DNA of 64,000 nt from Bradyrhizobium sp. ISRA464 (GTDB lineage: Bacteria; Pseudomonadota; Alphaproteobacteria; Rhizobiales; Xanthobacteraceae). The DNA lies in NCBI RefSeq assembly GCF_029910095.1, contig NZ_CP094526.1:5022001-5086000 (forward strand). The letters run 5' to 3'. Within the stretch, counting starts at the first letter, position 1, and each line of letters starts with the position of its first letter. The notes below the pieces were generated by a model. The model was not told the DNA's origin. It worked only from the letters and a program-made list of their open reading frames with translations, and ran no database searches. The translations under genes were made by a program, and so were the position numbers. Below, one piece after another: positions 17,155-26,037 of this stretch.

Positions 17155-17715
17155 TCAGCCGCCAAATCGCTTGACCAGTTTTGAATCCTTAGCTGTCGCA
17201 ATTTGCTGCTTGGTCAGGTCGCTGCCCACGCTCAAGCCTTTCGTCATGAGGTTGCTGCGCAATGCCGCCGCCTGCCGCTCGTTAGCGTAGTCTATGTCGA
17301 CGTGATCAACACTCATGAGATGACCGAGTTCATGGGCCCAGGCGCGTCCATTGGCGAAGTCATCGCCATACCACTGGACAAAGCTGGCCGGCTCTGGATC
17401 GCTGTGAAGGTACGAGCCCCCGCCTGCTGGAAGATTTTGAATGGGATTGACCAGATAAATATGGACCGCATTGTCGGGATCATGGCGGAGGCTGAGGACA
17501 CCCAGCATCCGCCTATCATCGTTGCGGGCGCTCTTGGCCATGTCGAGCGGCTTGTCTATCAGGCAATCGTTGATCACGAACGCAATCTTGGCCTTTGACC
17601 AGATCGTATTGACCACATCCAGTGCCCTTTTGGCCGCATCGCAACTCCATTTTCCGGGCTCCAGAACACCTTTCTCAGAAAACGGCGTGATGTAAATTTT
17701 CAGCGGAATGGACAT
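17155..17715 (-). CDS. Metzincin-like zinc metalloprotease
   Basis: A 186-aa protein starting at MSIPLKIYITPF, with GGAGA six bases upstream. It contains AHELGHLMSVDH: an HExxHxxxxxH zinc site at residues 128-138, with Ser where metzincins usually have Gly, followed by NLM at 155-157 as a plausible Met-turn. The N-terminal half is a mixed alpha/beta stretch, as expected. There is no signal peptide. The gene stands alone, with over 350 bases of empty sequence on each side. A secreted-by-other-means protease or toxin is possible; the substrate is unknown. Confidence 0.7.
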   Translation of the reverse strand: MSIPLKIYITPFSEKGVLEPGKWSCDAAKRALDVVNTIWSKAKIAFVINDCLIDKPLDMAKSARNDDRRMLGVLSLRHDPDNAVHIYLVNPIQNLPAGGGSYLHSDPEPASFVQWYGDDFANGRAWAHELGHLMSVDHVDIDYANERQAAALRSNLMTKGLSVGSDLTKQQIATAKDSKLVKRFGG

Positions 17716-18329
17716 GAGGTTCTCCAAAATTGGATTTCGACTTATCTCCATGCGTTCCGAGCAAATGGTGTTGGATAACGATCTGCAGATCAAGCTGCGG
17801 TGATCTGCTTGCTTCGGCGTGCCGCACTGACCCCACGTTTCGAATGCGAGCAGACGCGATGTGAATTTCGTTGGCGCATTGGGCCGGCCCCCAATCACTA
17901 GCATGGGAACCTTCGAGCGGTTCTTTTCGATCTGTCCGCGCTAGGCCTCTCGTGTGGTGGTTCCCGCCGCTTCATCCCGCCGCTTCACATGTCGCTCGCC
18001 GAAACGTGCTTTTCGAGCGGCGCGCGCACTGCGTTGCGGCAGGCTCGATCGAAAGCTGGAACCCGCAACTATATCAACACCTTACGCTGCAACTGATGGC
18101 CGCCAGGCGCGACGACCCCTCGTTCGAGCCCGTTGGCCCGCCACAATCTTCGCCGCGGGCTTGAACGTGTTCACTCCGTAGAACGACAACATGAGGAATG
18201 GATCGGGCTCGAAATTGTCGCGGTACGCGGACAGGTGGCCGCCGGTAGCCTGCGAATTAGTTCACTGAGCATTTTCTGTGGCCATCTTCGCGACGCTGCC
18301 ATTCTTCGGCAGATGCAGGACGTTTCGCC
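17716..18329. other. Gene-free stretch between metzincin and first caspase gene
   Basis: These 614 bases carry divergent upstream regions. Small frames exist on both strands, but none has a family motif, secretion signal or strong ribosome site, and I see no inverted repeat of note. Confidence 0.35.
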
Positions 18330-20204
18330 ATGAAATTGTACAGGCACCTCCGCGTTTGTCTTGTTCTTGCTGCGTCGCTGTTCCTGGCCTCTCAGCCAGC
18401 TTGGGCGACCAAGCGCGTGGCCTTGGTGATCGGCAATTCCAGCTATCAGAACGTCCCACTGCTTCCAAACCCGGCCAACGATGCTGCCGCCATCGCCGCA
18501 ACCTTGAAAGGCGCCGGCTTTGACGTGGTTGACTCGAGGCTCAATCTCGCCGCCAGCGACATGCGGCGGGCACTGAGAGATTTTGCCGATCAAGCGCGGG
18601 ATGCCGACATTGCCCTGGTTTACTATGCAGGTCACGGCATCGAGATCGACGGGACGAACTATCTGATCCCGACAGACGCGAAACTTGAACGCGACACCGA
18701 TATCTATGACGAGGCGTTCTCGCTCGACCGTGTCTTGCTGGCGATCGAGCCTGCGCGGCAGCTGCGTGTTGTGATCGTGGACGCGTGCCGCAACAATCCT
18801 TTTGCCGACACGATGAAACGAACGGTTGCCTCGAGATCAATCAGCCGCGGGCTGGCCAGGGTCGAACCCACTGTGTCCAACACACTGATCGCATTCGCGG
18901 CGAAGGCCGGATTAACGGCACTCGATGGCAACAGCAAGAATAGTCCTTACGCGATGGCTCTCGTGAAATATATCGCAAAGCCGGGACTCGACTTGCGCAG
19001 GGCTTTCGGCTTCGTCCGCGACGATGTCTTACAAGCCACGGGCAACCGACAGGAGCCCTATGTCTACGGCTCGCTGGGCGGCGAGGACGTTGCGCTGGTT
19101 CCTGCGCCCAAGGCAGAGGAGCCGACGCAAGCGGCCAACCCCCAGTCGGAGATTCGTCGTGATTACGAGTTGGCCTTGCAGCTGCGCAACAAGGCCGCTT
19201 TGAACGCATTCCTGACCCAGCATCCGGACGGATACTACGCTGATCTGGCCAAGCTGCAGCTTAACCAACTCGACGCCGAGGATGCACGCGTCGCAGCGAC
19301 CGAGAAAGCGCGGCAGGCCGAACAGCAGCAAGCGCGGCTGACGTCCCAGGGCGCCCAGCGCGCCGACCAGGAGAAGGCGGCTGCGGAGCTCAAGGCGGCG
19401 GAAGACGCCCGCATTGCCGCCGAAAAGGCAAAGCAGGCGGCGCAGGAACAGGCGGCCGAGGCCGAACGGAAGCGAACTGCATCCGAAACCGCAATAGCGG
19501 CTGCGCTCTCCGGGAATAAGCCGGCTGTTGAGAATACCGTCGCGGGCAATCCTGAGGGTGTCGCGCCCGTCCAGGCTGACAATGCCCCCAAGGTCGCCGC
19601 GCTGAGCCAGGAGCCGCGCCAGACCGATATTGCCAAGACCGATATCGACAAGACCGATATCGCCAAGTCCGTACAGAGCGAACTCAGTCGCGTCGGCTGT
19701 TTCACCGGTGCCATCGACGGCCAATGGAATGCGGCTTCGCAGCGCTCGTTGGCCCTCTTCAACCGGCACGCGGGAACCAAGTTTGACGCCAAGCTTGCAA
19801 GTCTTGATGCGCTTGACGCAATCAAGCTCAAGCCGTCGCGGGTCTGTCCTCTGATCTGTGATCATGGCTACAAGGCTGACGGCGACCAGTGCAGGAAGAT
19901 CACCTGTGCCGAGGGCTCGTTCCTCAACGACGACAATGAATGCGAGAAGCGGCGCGGGAAGAAGCCGGTTGCAAAGCGAAATACGGACGAGCGTCCGTCA
20001 CGTGCGGATCGTCCGGCCCGCGAAAGGCCACAGCCGACAGTGGACGTTCCGCGGCGACAAGCGACTGCGAGATCCGGCGGCAGCAGCGGTCAGATCGTTT
20101 GTGATCAATATCTGTGCCGACAGGTCAGGAGCGGCTGTCACCTCGAGTACCGTGGCGGCGGCGGTCCCGGCGGCAACACCGGTAATGTCGAGGTCTGCCA
20201 CTAG
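18330..20204 (+). CDS. Exported caspase-like (peptidase C14) protein with coiled coil
   Basis: A 624-aa protein. A Sec signal peptide ends at SQPAWA (residue 26). The caspase p20-like domain covers about 27-250: RVALVIGNSSYQ, the catalytic His102 in YYAGHGIE and Cys153 in VDACRNNPF. Residues 300-400 are a long Ala/Glu/Lys/Gln-rich coiled coil, then a run of imperfect KTDIDKTDIAK-type units. Next comes a helical module with SVQSELSRVGCFTGAIDGQW resembling a peptidoglycan-binding domain, then two Cys-rich segments (CPLICDHGYKADGDQC and CDQYLCRQ). This layout is typical of periplasmic bacterial orthocaspases. Substrates are unknown. Confidence 0.85.
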   Translation: MKLYRHLRVCLVLAASLFLASQPAWATKRVALVIGNSSYQNVPLLPNPANDAAAIAATLKGAGFDVVDSRLNLAASDMRRALRDFADQARDADIALVYYAGHGIEIDGTNYLIPTDAKLERDTDIYDEAFSLDRVLLAIEPARQLRVVIVDACRNNPFADTMKRTVASRSISRGLARVEPTVSNTLIAFAAKAGLTALDGNSKNSPYAMALVKYIAKPGLDLRRAFGFVRDDVLQATGNRQEPYVYGSLGGEDVALVPAPKAEEPTQAANPQSEIRRDYELALQLRNKAALNAFLTQHPDGYYADLAKLQLNQLDAEDARVAATEKARQAEQQQARLTSQGAQRADQEKAAAELKAAEDARIAAEKAKQAAQEQAAEAERKRTASETAIAAALSGNKPAVENTVAGNPEGVAPVQADNAPKVAALSQEPRQTDIAKTDIDKTDIAKSVQSELSRVGCFTGAIDGQWNAASQRSLALFNRHAGTKFDAKLASLDALDAIKLKPSRVCPLICDHGYKADGDQCRKITCAEGSFLNDDNECEKRRGKKPVAKRNTDERPSRADRPARERPQPTVDVPRRQATARSGGSSGQIVCDQYLCRQVRSGCHLEYRGGGGPGGNTGNVEVCH

Positions 20205-20319
20205 AGCACGGCGCGGAGCCGCCACGGCATCATCCGGAGCCATCGGATCGCGCGGAGTTGGTATCGAGAAATGGCCAACGGCCGAGCACGACTGACGTGG
20301 CCGAAGCGGAGCAACCTGC

Positions 20320-21312
20320 GTGGTGGCATGTGAGCTTGAGCAGAAGGACGTCAACGCCTTTCCGGGAGTGACGCTCTTCACGAAGCGCCAGGCGCCCGGC
20401 ATGAAGCCGACGGCAGTCTATCTTCCGCCAAAACACGTAACGGTCGCCACCAAGTTCGATGTCGTGATCTGGCTGCACGGCTTCTACGTCAAAGACCATG
20501 AATTCCTGTTCCACAACGATCCCGCGCGATTGCGCGAACAAGTCCGCGATTCCGGCAAGGACGTGGTGCTCATCGCACCATTCCTGGGCTACGAATATGC
20601 CGTCGGCGACAGCTTTGTCGGAAACTACAGCGTCAAGGACCTCGCAAGCCCGAAATGGGGCGAACGCTACCTCGATGAGATCCTCGGGGCTCTTGCAAGC
20701 TTCCTGGGCGCCTCCTCCACTTCCATTCCTCAGCTCCAGATAGGCAAGCTCATCATCGCGTGCCACTCCGGCGGCGGCAACGCGATGCGCAATCTCGTCG
20801 GGAGCCTCGGAAAGTATCAGTCGAACCTGACGGCATGCTGGGGATTTGACTGCCTCTACGGCGCCAGAGCGCAGCCCGACGATGCGACGTTCTGGTACCA
20901 GTGGCTGTCGGGACAGAGCGGCCGCGCGCTCGAGATCGTGTACGGCCCGTCAACTCTGCCGCAATCCGTAAAGCTCGACCTGATCGGACGCGGGCTGGCG
21001 ACGATCGATGGCAATCGGGCTCAGCCACAGCGCCCTGCCCTCAAGAACCTCAACGTAAGCCTGGGTCACTACGATTTGTTTCCGGCGTTCGGCCAGATGG
21101 TCAGGGTCAACGATCCGGACCCGGCTTTCGTGGATCGGTTCATGATTCCGCAGGTCGCCGACCAACCCCGGCTGCACCATAAGCCGGCGCCACAGCACGG
21201 GGAATTTCTCCAGCAAGCGATTTCCAACGTTCGCGACGCTTTTCCCTTTCCGAAGGACATTCATTACATGATCGCCCGGGGTGGCTTCTTCAGCCGTCTG
21301 AGCAAGCTGTAG
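20320..21312 (+). CDS. Alpha/beta hydrolase-like protein
   Basis: A 330-aa protein from a GTG start preceded by CGGAGC; an ATG at 20401 is an alternative. VVIWLHGFYV looks like the strand plus oxyanion His-Gly of an alpha/beta hydrolase, and LIIACHSGGGNAMRNL carries a G/H-x-S-x-G-type nucleophile elbow. An Asp and a late His (LGHYDLFPAF) may finish the triad. No signal peptide is seen. It lies 115 bases after the caspase gene on the same strand. It could be an esterase, peptidase or lipase; a T6SS effector is conceivable but untested. Confidence 0.6.
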   Translation: MVACELEQKDVNAFPGVTLFTKRQAPGMKPTAVYLPPKHVTVATKFDVVIWLHGFYVKDHEFLFHNDPARLREQVRDSGKDVVLIAPFLGYEYAVGDSFVGNYSVKDLASPKWGERYLDEILGALASFLGASSTSIPQLQIGKLIIACHSGGGNAMRNLVGSLGKYQSNLTACWGFDCLYGARAQPDDATFWYQWLSGQSGRALEIVYGPSTLPQSVKLDLIGRGLATIDGNRAQPQRPALKNLNVSLGHYDLFPAFGQMVRVNDPDPAFVDRFMIPQVADQPRLHHKPAPQHGEFLQQAISNVRDAFPFPKDIHYMIARGGFFSRLSKL

Positions 21313-21323
21313 CCTCACGGGGG

Positions 21324-21962
21324 TCACTTGATGGAATAGGACTTGACGTCGAACGACCAATTGTTCGTCACCAGCTTTCCGCTGTCCGGCACACGCAGCT
21401 CACTGGTCCAGGCCGATAGAAAACTCAACGCTTCGGCCTGCCCTTGCAGCTTGCGGGGCAAGTCGGGCAAATCGAGCAATTGCACACGCCGTTCGCTCAG
21501 GATCGCCACCATCACCGCGGACCCGGTCGGCGGTGCGACGACATATTCAAACCCACGCTGTCGCGCCGCCGGGGTCGGAACAACGAATTCGACCCCAGGC
21601 TTGACGAGATTGATGTCGCGCCCGTCCGACTGCTCCAACAGCTCGGGAGTCGGAAAGATCTGGGACATCCGCCCTTCCGCATCGACATCCACCAGGATGA
21701 GATATCCTGGCTTCCTGGCGGTCACACCGAACGAAACCTTGCCGCCAACGCTGACAGTCTGACTCGGCAGGATCTCAAGGGACACACTTGCCGCATTGGT
21801 CTGCCCGCGTGCTGCCTGTACTGGCCAAAGCCATGGTGCGTTCGTCGTGTTCACGTGCAGCGATGCCGATGGCAGTGGCGCTGCGGATGCAGCCCCGCTT
21901 CCCACCAGCAGCAGGAATGCGAGCCAAGATCGCTCGTGGCGGATCGGCTGCGATGTCGGCAT
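21324..21962 (-). CDS. Exported DUF4384-like protein
   Basis: A 212-aa protein with a signal peptide (WLAFLLLVGSGAASA, cut near residue 28). The mature part is one domain with VSVGGKVSFGVTARKPGYLILVDV region features: DAEGRMSQIFPTP and a C-terminal VMVAILSERRVQLLDLP. This G-x-L-x(6)-G-x-(V/M)-x-(Q/L)-(I/L)-(F/Y)-P pattern is the DUF4384 style. It follows the EF-hand caspase, which ends in a related domain, by 20 bases on the same strand, so the two are probably co-transcribed. Function unknown, likely a periplasmic ligand or partner-binding domain. Confidence 0.65.
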   Translation of the reverse strand: MPTSQPIRHERSWLAFLLLVGSGAASAAPLPSASLHVNTTNAPWLWPVQAARGQTNAASVSLEILPSQTVSVGGKVSFGVTARKPGYLILVDVDAEGRMSQIFPTPELLEQSDGRDINLVKPGVEFVVPTPAARQRGFEYVVAPPTGSAVMVAILSERRVQLLDLPDLPRKLQGQAEALSFLSAWTSELRVPDSGKLVTNNWSFDVKSYSIK

Positions 21963-21982
21963 AGCCTGCTTCTCCCCAAAAG

Positions 21983-23782
21983 TCAGGGAGCGCTAAAGAA
22001 GCCGATCGAGGCAATCCGTGCATCCGCAGGCAAGTAACGCTCGAGGCTCTTGATCACCTGCCCCGAGGCAGGGCGCCGATTGAGCTGCATCAGGACCGTC
22101 TCAAGATCGACCATGCGCTGCTGCGAGGTCACTGCAACAACCTGCTCCGCACCGAACGGCTCGCCCACCCTGAGTGGCAACCGCAGGCTTTCCGATCGGG
22201 CCAGCGGCGCATCCGAACCCACCGGATACAACATCTGGATGGTACCATCGCCGGACACATTGAACAGCAGGACCGCCCTTGATGCCACATCGGACAGGTC
22301 AACTTCGATCGTCTGGCCGGCGCGCTGCTGTCGATCGTCCGGCCAAATACGCATCATCTGCGGCGACCGGGTCGCCATGCGCTTGAGTTCACGGATTGCT
22401 GCAGTCCGGTCAACCACCGTCGGCAAACCGGCAAGGTCTACCCCATAGGCGACCACATCACCCCAGGCGATCACATCGTGGGATACAGGGTCCCAGATCA
22501 GGTCGGGATTGTCCGTCGGTTGAACAGCCTGCACGGTGACGTCCTTTGGCGTCACGCTCGCAAAATAATCCATCTTGCCGTCGAGCGCTGCCAGTCGAAT
22601 CGGCGCCGCGAGGGGGAAGCGCGTCGGCACGGGGCTGGTCGGAGCTGCCTTGGTCGCAGCGGCAAGAGTCGGAATGGTGGGTGCCTTGGCCGTGACAGCC
22701 GACGGCGCCGGCGCCTGTCCCTCGACGGGCGTCACCGCTCCGGCCTGGCCCGAGGCCGTTCTGGCGGCCGGCCCTTGGATCAGCACCACACCGCGCGTCA
22801 GTTCGAAGGCGACGTCGGTTTCCGGCGTCTGCCCCGGCGATGATATCGTCACGATGTTCTGGCGCTGGTCTGAGAGCTGATACACCACCTGCCGAACATT
22901 GCTGAAGAGCTCCTTGAGCGTCACCTTCCCATCGTGATTGATGTCCGCGCTGCCTTCCATCGCCCGCGCGACCGCATAGCTCAGAGCCCCGCGCAGACCA
23001 TCGATGCCAGGAATCCGCACTTCCGGCGCCTTGGTGTAGCGATCAACCGCTGCCAGGAACGCGGTGTGGTCGAAATCGAACTCGGACTTCGGATCGTTGC
23101 TGTCTGATACCGGCTTCAGTTCGTCGACCAGCAACGTGTAGCGCGGCACCTGCCGGAAGCTCATCTCCGCGGCACGCGGATCGATATCGCGCACCATTCC
23201 GCCGCCGTGGCAGGTGTCGGCCACGAAGATCACCTTGGCACCGCGGAGTTCGAACTGCCGGATGAAATGATTGAACTCGCTGCCCAGAATGCGCTCAACG
23301 GACCCGCTTGGCGTGGTTTCGAAGCCCGGCAGCAGGAACACATTCTCCATCCCATCCGGTTCCGAGCCCTTGACGCGCTCCGGCTCCTGGCTGCCATGAC
23401 CGGCGATCGACAGAAGGATGAGGTCGTTGTTCTTTGTCCGCTCCACCAGTGCGCTGATCTCACGGAGGACGCTTGCTCTGTCGGCTTGGGCGTTGGTCAG
23501 CTCGACGACATCGCCAACACCCATGGACTTCAAGCTGGTCACGATGTCGGTAGCGTCGGCGACCGCGCCCTTCAGTTTGCGCACGTGCTGATAGTCGTCG
23601 ATGCCTATCACGAGCGCGCGCACGGCCGCACCGTCTGGATTGCTGATCGACAGGCCTCCTGCCGCGTGCGCCTGTGGGATTGTCAGGCAGATGAACGCGG
23701 CGAGCCCGATAGTGGCGCATAGCCGCCCGATCCCGCAATCAAGTCCTCTGGGCATCCGCATCGTGACCCACCTCGACATCAT
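21983..23782 (-). CDS. Exported metacaspase-like protein with EF-hand loop and DUF4384-like tail
   Basis: A 599-aa protein. The signal peptide ends near AHA (residue 40); ATGs at codons 8 or 10 are alternative starts. The caspase fold covers about 55-330, with RALVIGIDDYQHVRKLKG, catalytic His129 in SIAGHGSQ and Cys191 in ADTCHGGG. Residues 280-291 read DINHDGKVTLKE, a full EF-hand calcium loop with acidic or oxygen ligands at 1, 3, 5 and 12 and Gly at 6. A Pro/Ala-rich linker follows (about 345-400), then a C-terminal domain with LLFNVSGDGTIQMLYPVG resembling DUF4384. Expected to be periplasmic. Confidence 0.85.
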   Translation of the reverse strand: MMSRWVTMRMPRGLDCGIGRLCATIGLAAFICLTIPQAHAAGGLSISNPDGAAVRALVIGIDDYQHVRKLKGAVADATDIVTSLKSMGVGDVVELTNAQADRASVLREISALVERTKNNDLILLSIAGHGSQEPERVKGSEPDGMENVFLLPGFETTPSGSVERILGSEFNHFIRQFELRGAKVIFVADTCHGGGMVRDIDPRAAEMSFRQVPRYTLLVDELKPVSDSNDPKSEFDFDHTAFLAAVDRYTKAPEVRIPGIDGLRGALSYAVARAMEGSADINHDGKVTLKELFSNVRQVVYQLSDQRQNIVTISSPGQTPETDVAFELTRGVVLIQGPAARTASGQAGAVTPVEGQAPAPSAVTAKAPTIPTLAAATKAAPTSPVPTRFPLAAPIRLAALDGKMDYFASVTPKDVTVQAVQPTDNPDLIWDPVSHDVIAWGDVVAYGVDLAGLPTVVDRTAAIRELKRMATRSPQMMRIWPDDRQQRAGQTIEVDLSDVASRAVLLFNVSGDGTIQMLYPVGSDAPLARSESLRLPLRVGEPFGAEQVVAVTSQQRMVDLETVLMQLNRRPASGQVIKSLERYLPADARIASIGFFSAP

Positions 23783-23818
23783 GCCTACCCATTCTGTAGC
23801 GCCAACGACAAAGGTGGT

Positions 23819-25552
23819 TCAGCGCCTCTTACTTGCCGTTTTACGGCCCGCCGGCGCTTCGGTCTCTTGATAGGCGCTCGCTGAAACCGTCGTCTGATCA
23901 TCCGCAAAGGCGCGAAAGCGGACCGGAACGTAGCCGCGCGCGAGCAGGCTTGCCAACGGATAGACGTTGCGGCAGACGCGGCCGTTGCAGCCGCCCGTCG
24001 AGGATTCCATTACCTCCGCCTTGCGATCAGGTGTGAACCGCAGGAACAACATCACGTGTGAGCCCGGCTTGTTCAGCGCATCGCCAGGCTTCAGGTCCCA
24101 GGGATTTGCCACGGGCGCTGCGATCGCGGGGATGGCGGCGGTCGTGTAGTGGACGGAGAGTCCCCACGCGGCGCTGACGAATGCCGAACAATCGACGCCT
24201 GCCACATCCGGGCGCGGCGCGTTGCGCGTGCAGACATTTCCAGCCAGCGTCCCGTTCTCGATCCGCTGCCGGAAGTTCGCGAGCGAACCGTGGCAGCCCC
24301 AGCAATAGGGTACGCCGCGCACCTCCTGGTTCACCTTGCCCTGGAGGTACCACGGTCGGCGAATCCGGTTGAAACCGCTGCACTGGCTGTCCGGATCGCT
24401 GCCGTAGTTCGCCTGCGTCAGCTTCCACTGAAGGCCTTCGAATGCAAACGCGGTCTCGATCGTCTGCTGACGATTGGACGGCCGCACCGCGGCCGTCGCG
24501 TTGAACTTCACGTCGGGCTTCTCCGCCGGCGTGGCTGCCGTTCGCGACGGCCGCACGTCGATAGCCGAAACTTTACCCAGGGGACGGAAGCCGACGCCAA
24601 CCACTTCGATACCGTCCGGCTTGGTCCGCAGGAAATAGACGTCGCCATCGCCCGAGACCGTGACGAAGCGCCTGGTCAGCGGAGTATTTTCCAAAGGCAG
24701 TTCGTAGATTCCCTCGAGACGCCCGTTCGCGGCATAACGCGCGACGAATGTGGAGGCGTTCTTCCCCGATGGGGGAATGTCCTCGGCCAACACGTAGAAG
24801 CGGTCGCTGTTGTCTATCTCGAGAAACTCCACGGTGCCGAGCTGGTTGCGCACGCGCAGGCCGAGCTGTGCAATAATCTCGTTGGTTACCATGGTTTGGA
24901 TCTCGATCCGCACGCTGGCGTTGCCCTTGTCCGGAATGATGTCGGCGATCACCGAGCCCTTGCTTCGGGAAGCGACATATTGCCGGTCGGGTTGCCGCGT
25001 CGTCTTGATGATGGCCGCGCGGGTGTTCCGATCAAGCAAGTCCGTCGCGCTGTCGGGCGCCTGCGATCCCATCTGGGCGAAAGCCGAGACAGCGACCCGA
25101 TCGTCCGCACCACGGCTCGAGACCTCCTCAAGCTGGATCACGTCGCCACCGAGTCCGCGCGTGGACTGTCCTGGCGCCGCCTTCAGCGTCCGCACGCCGC
25201 CGTCCCAAACCATGATGTCGTCATTGTGGACAACGAGATCGGTCGGCTGGACGTCCTTCGGCATCTTGAGGACGTCAGGATCAGAATTCGGCTGTTTGGG
25301 ATTGAACTGGAGAATCCGGCCGTTGATCTGATCGAGCACAAACAAGTTGCCCTGCCCGTCAGCAGTGAGCGCCTGCGGGCCTCCGAGTTCCACGTCCACG
25401 CTGGCCGGAATGATACCGACCATGGAAGCAGCAGAACCGCCGGCAAAGCTGCGTACGACGGTATCTTCGGCATGCGCCCTCACGGCGAAAAAAGCTGCGC
25501 CAACGATGAATATCCAGATCCAGATCCAATGAGTTCGACGAAGCATGTTCAC
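23819..25552 (-). CDS. Exported beta-propeller plus NlpC/P60-like hydrolase fusion
   Basis: A 577-aa protein with a hydrophobic signal peptide ending at VRAHA (residue 28). Residues 35-345 hold repeated short strands such as ALTADGQGNLFVLDQINGRI and FVTVSGDGDVYFLRTKPDGI, typical of NHL-type propellers. From about 410 comes an NlpC/P60-like domain: YCWGCHGS, then VDCSAFVSAAWG with the nucleophile Cys455 and GSHVMLFLRF with His499. This fold cuts peptidoglycan or related amide bonds. Extra Cys pairs suggest disulfides. The gene is 36 bases from the EF-hand caspase gene on the same strand, forming an apparent three-gene operon with it and the DUF4384-like gene. Confidence 0.75.
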   Translation of the reverse strand: MNMLRRTHWIWIWIFIVGAAFFAVRAHAEDTVVRSFAGGSAASMVGIIPASVDVELGGPQALTADGQGNLFVLDQINGRILQFNPKQPNSDPDVLKMPKDVQPTDLVVHNDDIMVWDGGVRTLKAAPGQSTRGLGGDVIQLEEVSSRGADDRVAVSAFAQMGSQAPDSATDLLDRNTRAAIIKTTRQPDRQYVASRSKGSVIADIIPDKGNASVRIEIQTMVTNEIIAQLGLRVRNQLGTVEFLEIDNSDRFYVLAEDIPPSGKNASTFVARYAANGRLEGIYELPLENTPLTRRFVTVSGDGDVYFLRTKPDGIEVVGVGFRPLGKVSAIDVRPSRTAATPAEKPDVKFNATAAVRPSNRQQTIETAFAFEGLQWKLTQANYGSDPDSQCSGFNRIRRPWYLQGKVNQEVRGVPYCWGCHGSLANFRQRIENGTLAGNVCTRNAPRPDVAGVDCSAFVSAAWGLSVHYTTAAIPAIAAPVANPWDLKPGDALNKPGSHVMLFLRFTPDRKAEVMESSTGGCNGRVCRNVYPLASLLARGYVPVRFRAFADDQTTVSASAYQETEAPAGRKTASKRR

Positions 25553-25705
25553 CTCAACATACCCCGAACCGATTGCCGTGTCGGACCGACTAATCCGAGA
25601 TGCCGGTAATGCGGCGCGTCAATTAGTGGCGAGAAATTTCAATCGCGTTCAATTCTATCACTGGACGGTGATCGTCCGAACCTCGTCAGCTTGCGGTGCA
25701 AAATC

Positions 25706-25987
25706 ATGGCCAGGAATAGATTTGAGCAGGTCAATGAAATCCAACCCGACGCTATCACGCTGGTCCTGAAACGTGACAGCGATGGCGCCTCCGGGTCGGT
25801 CGTGTTGCCGGCCGCCGCGAGTGGGGGACGGCTGACCACTGACCAGGTCAGCGCCCAATTGCCGGCCCAGGACGCCTTTCGCGGCGCGATCCGGCTGGCC
25901 AACGACGTAAAGCTCGCGATCGTGGTGTGCGATCCTGATGGGGTCTGGAAGTCCGAATGGGGCGATCTTTATCAGGCGATCGATTGA
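25706..25987 (+). CDS. Conserved-looking small protein of unknown function
   Basis: A 93-aa cytoplasmic protein starting MARNRFEQVNEIQPDAI (an in-frame ATG lies 5 codons upstream). The C-terminal half, FRGAIRLANDVKLAIVVCDPDGVWKSEWGDLYQ, is well balanced and looks conserved. I do not recognise a family. It is divergent from the propeller-NlpC/P60 gene with about 150 bases between, and ends 50 bases before the DUF4424 gene on the same strand, so the two likely form an operon. Confidence 0.6.
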   Translation: MARNRFEQVNEIQPDAITLVLKRDSDGASGSVVLPAAASGGRLTTDQVSAQLPAQDAFRGAIRLANDVKLAIVVCDPDGVWKSEWGDLYQAID

Positions 25988-26037
25988 CCCACACCGGATG
26001 GAACCGGCATATGTTGCGACGCCACATGGAGACTAGC

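Noticed and set aside
19640..19670. Short repeated units (GACCGATATCG-like) in the first caspase gene as a possible array
   Set aside because: They encode a brief KTDI linker repeat within a coding sequence; there are only about three imperfect units and no CRISPR-like spacers.
24149..25609. 486-codon plus-strand frame opposite the propeller-NlpC/P60 gene
   Set aside because: It is antisense to a protein with a signal peptide and catalytic motifs; no ribosome site or domain supports it.
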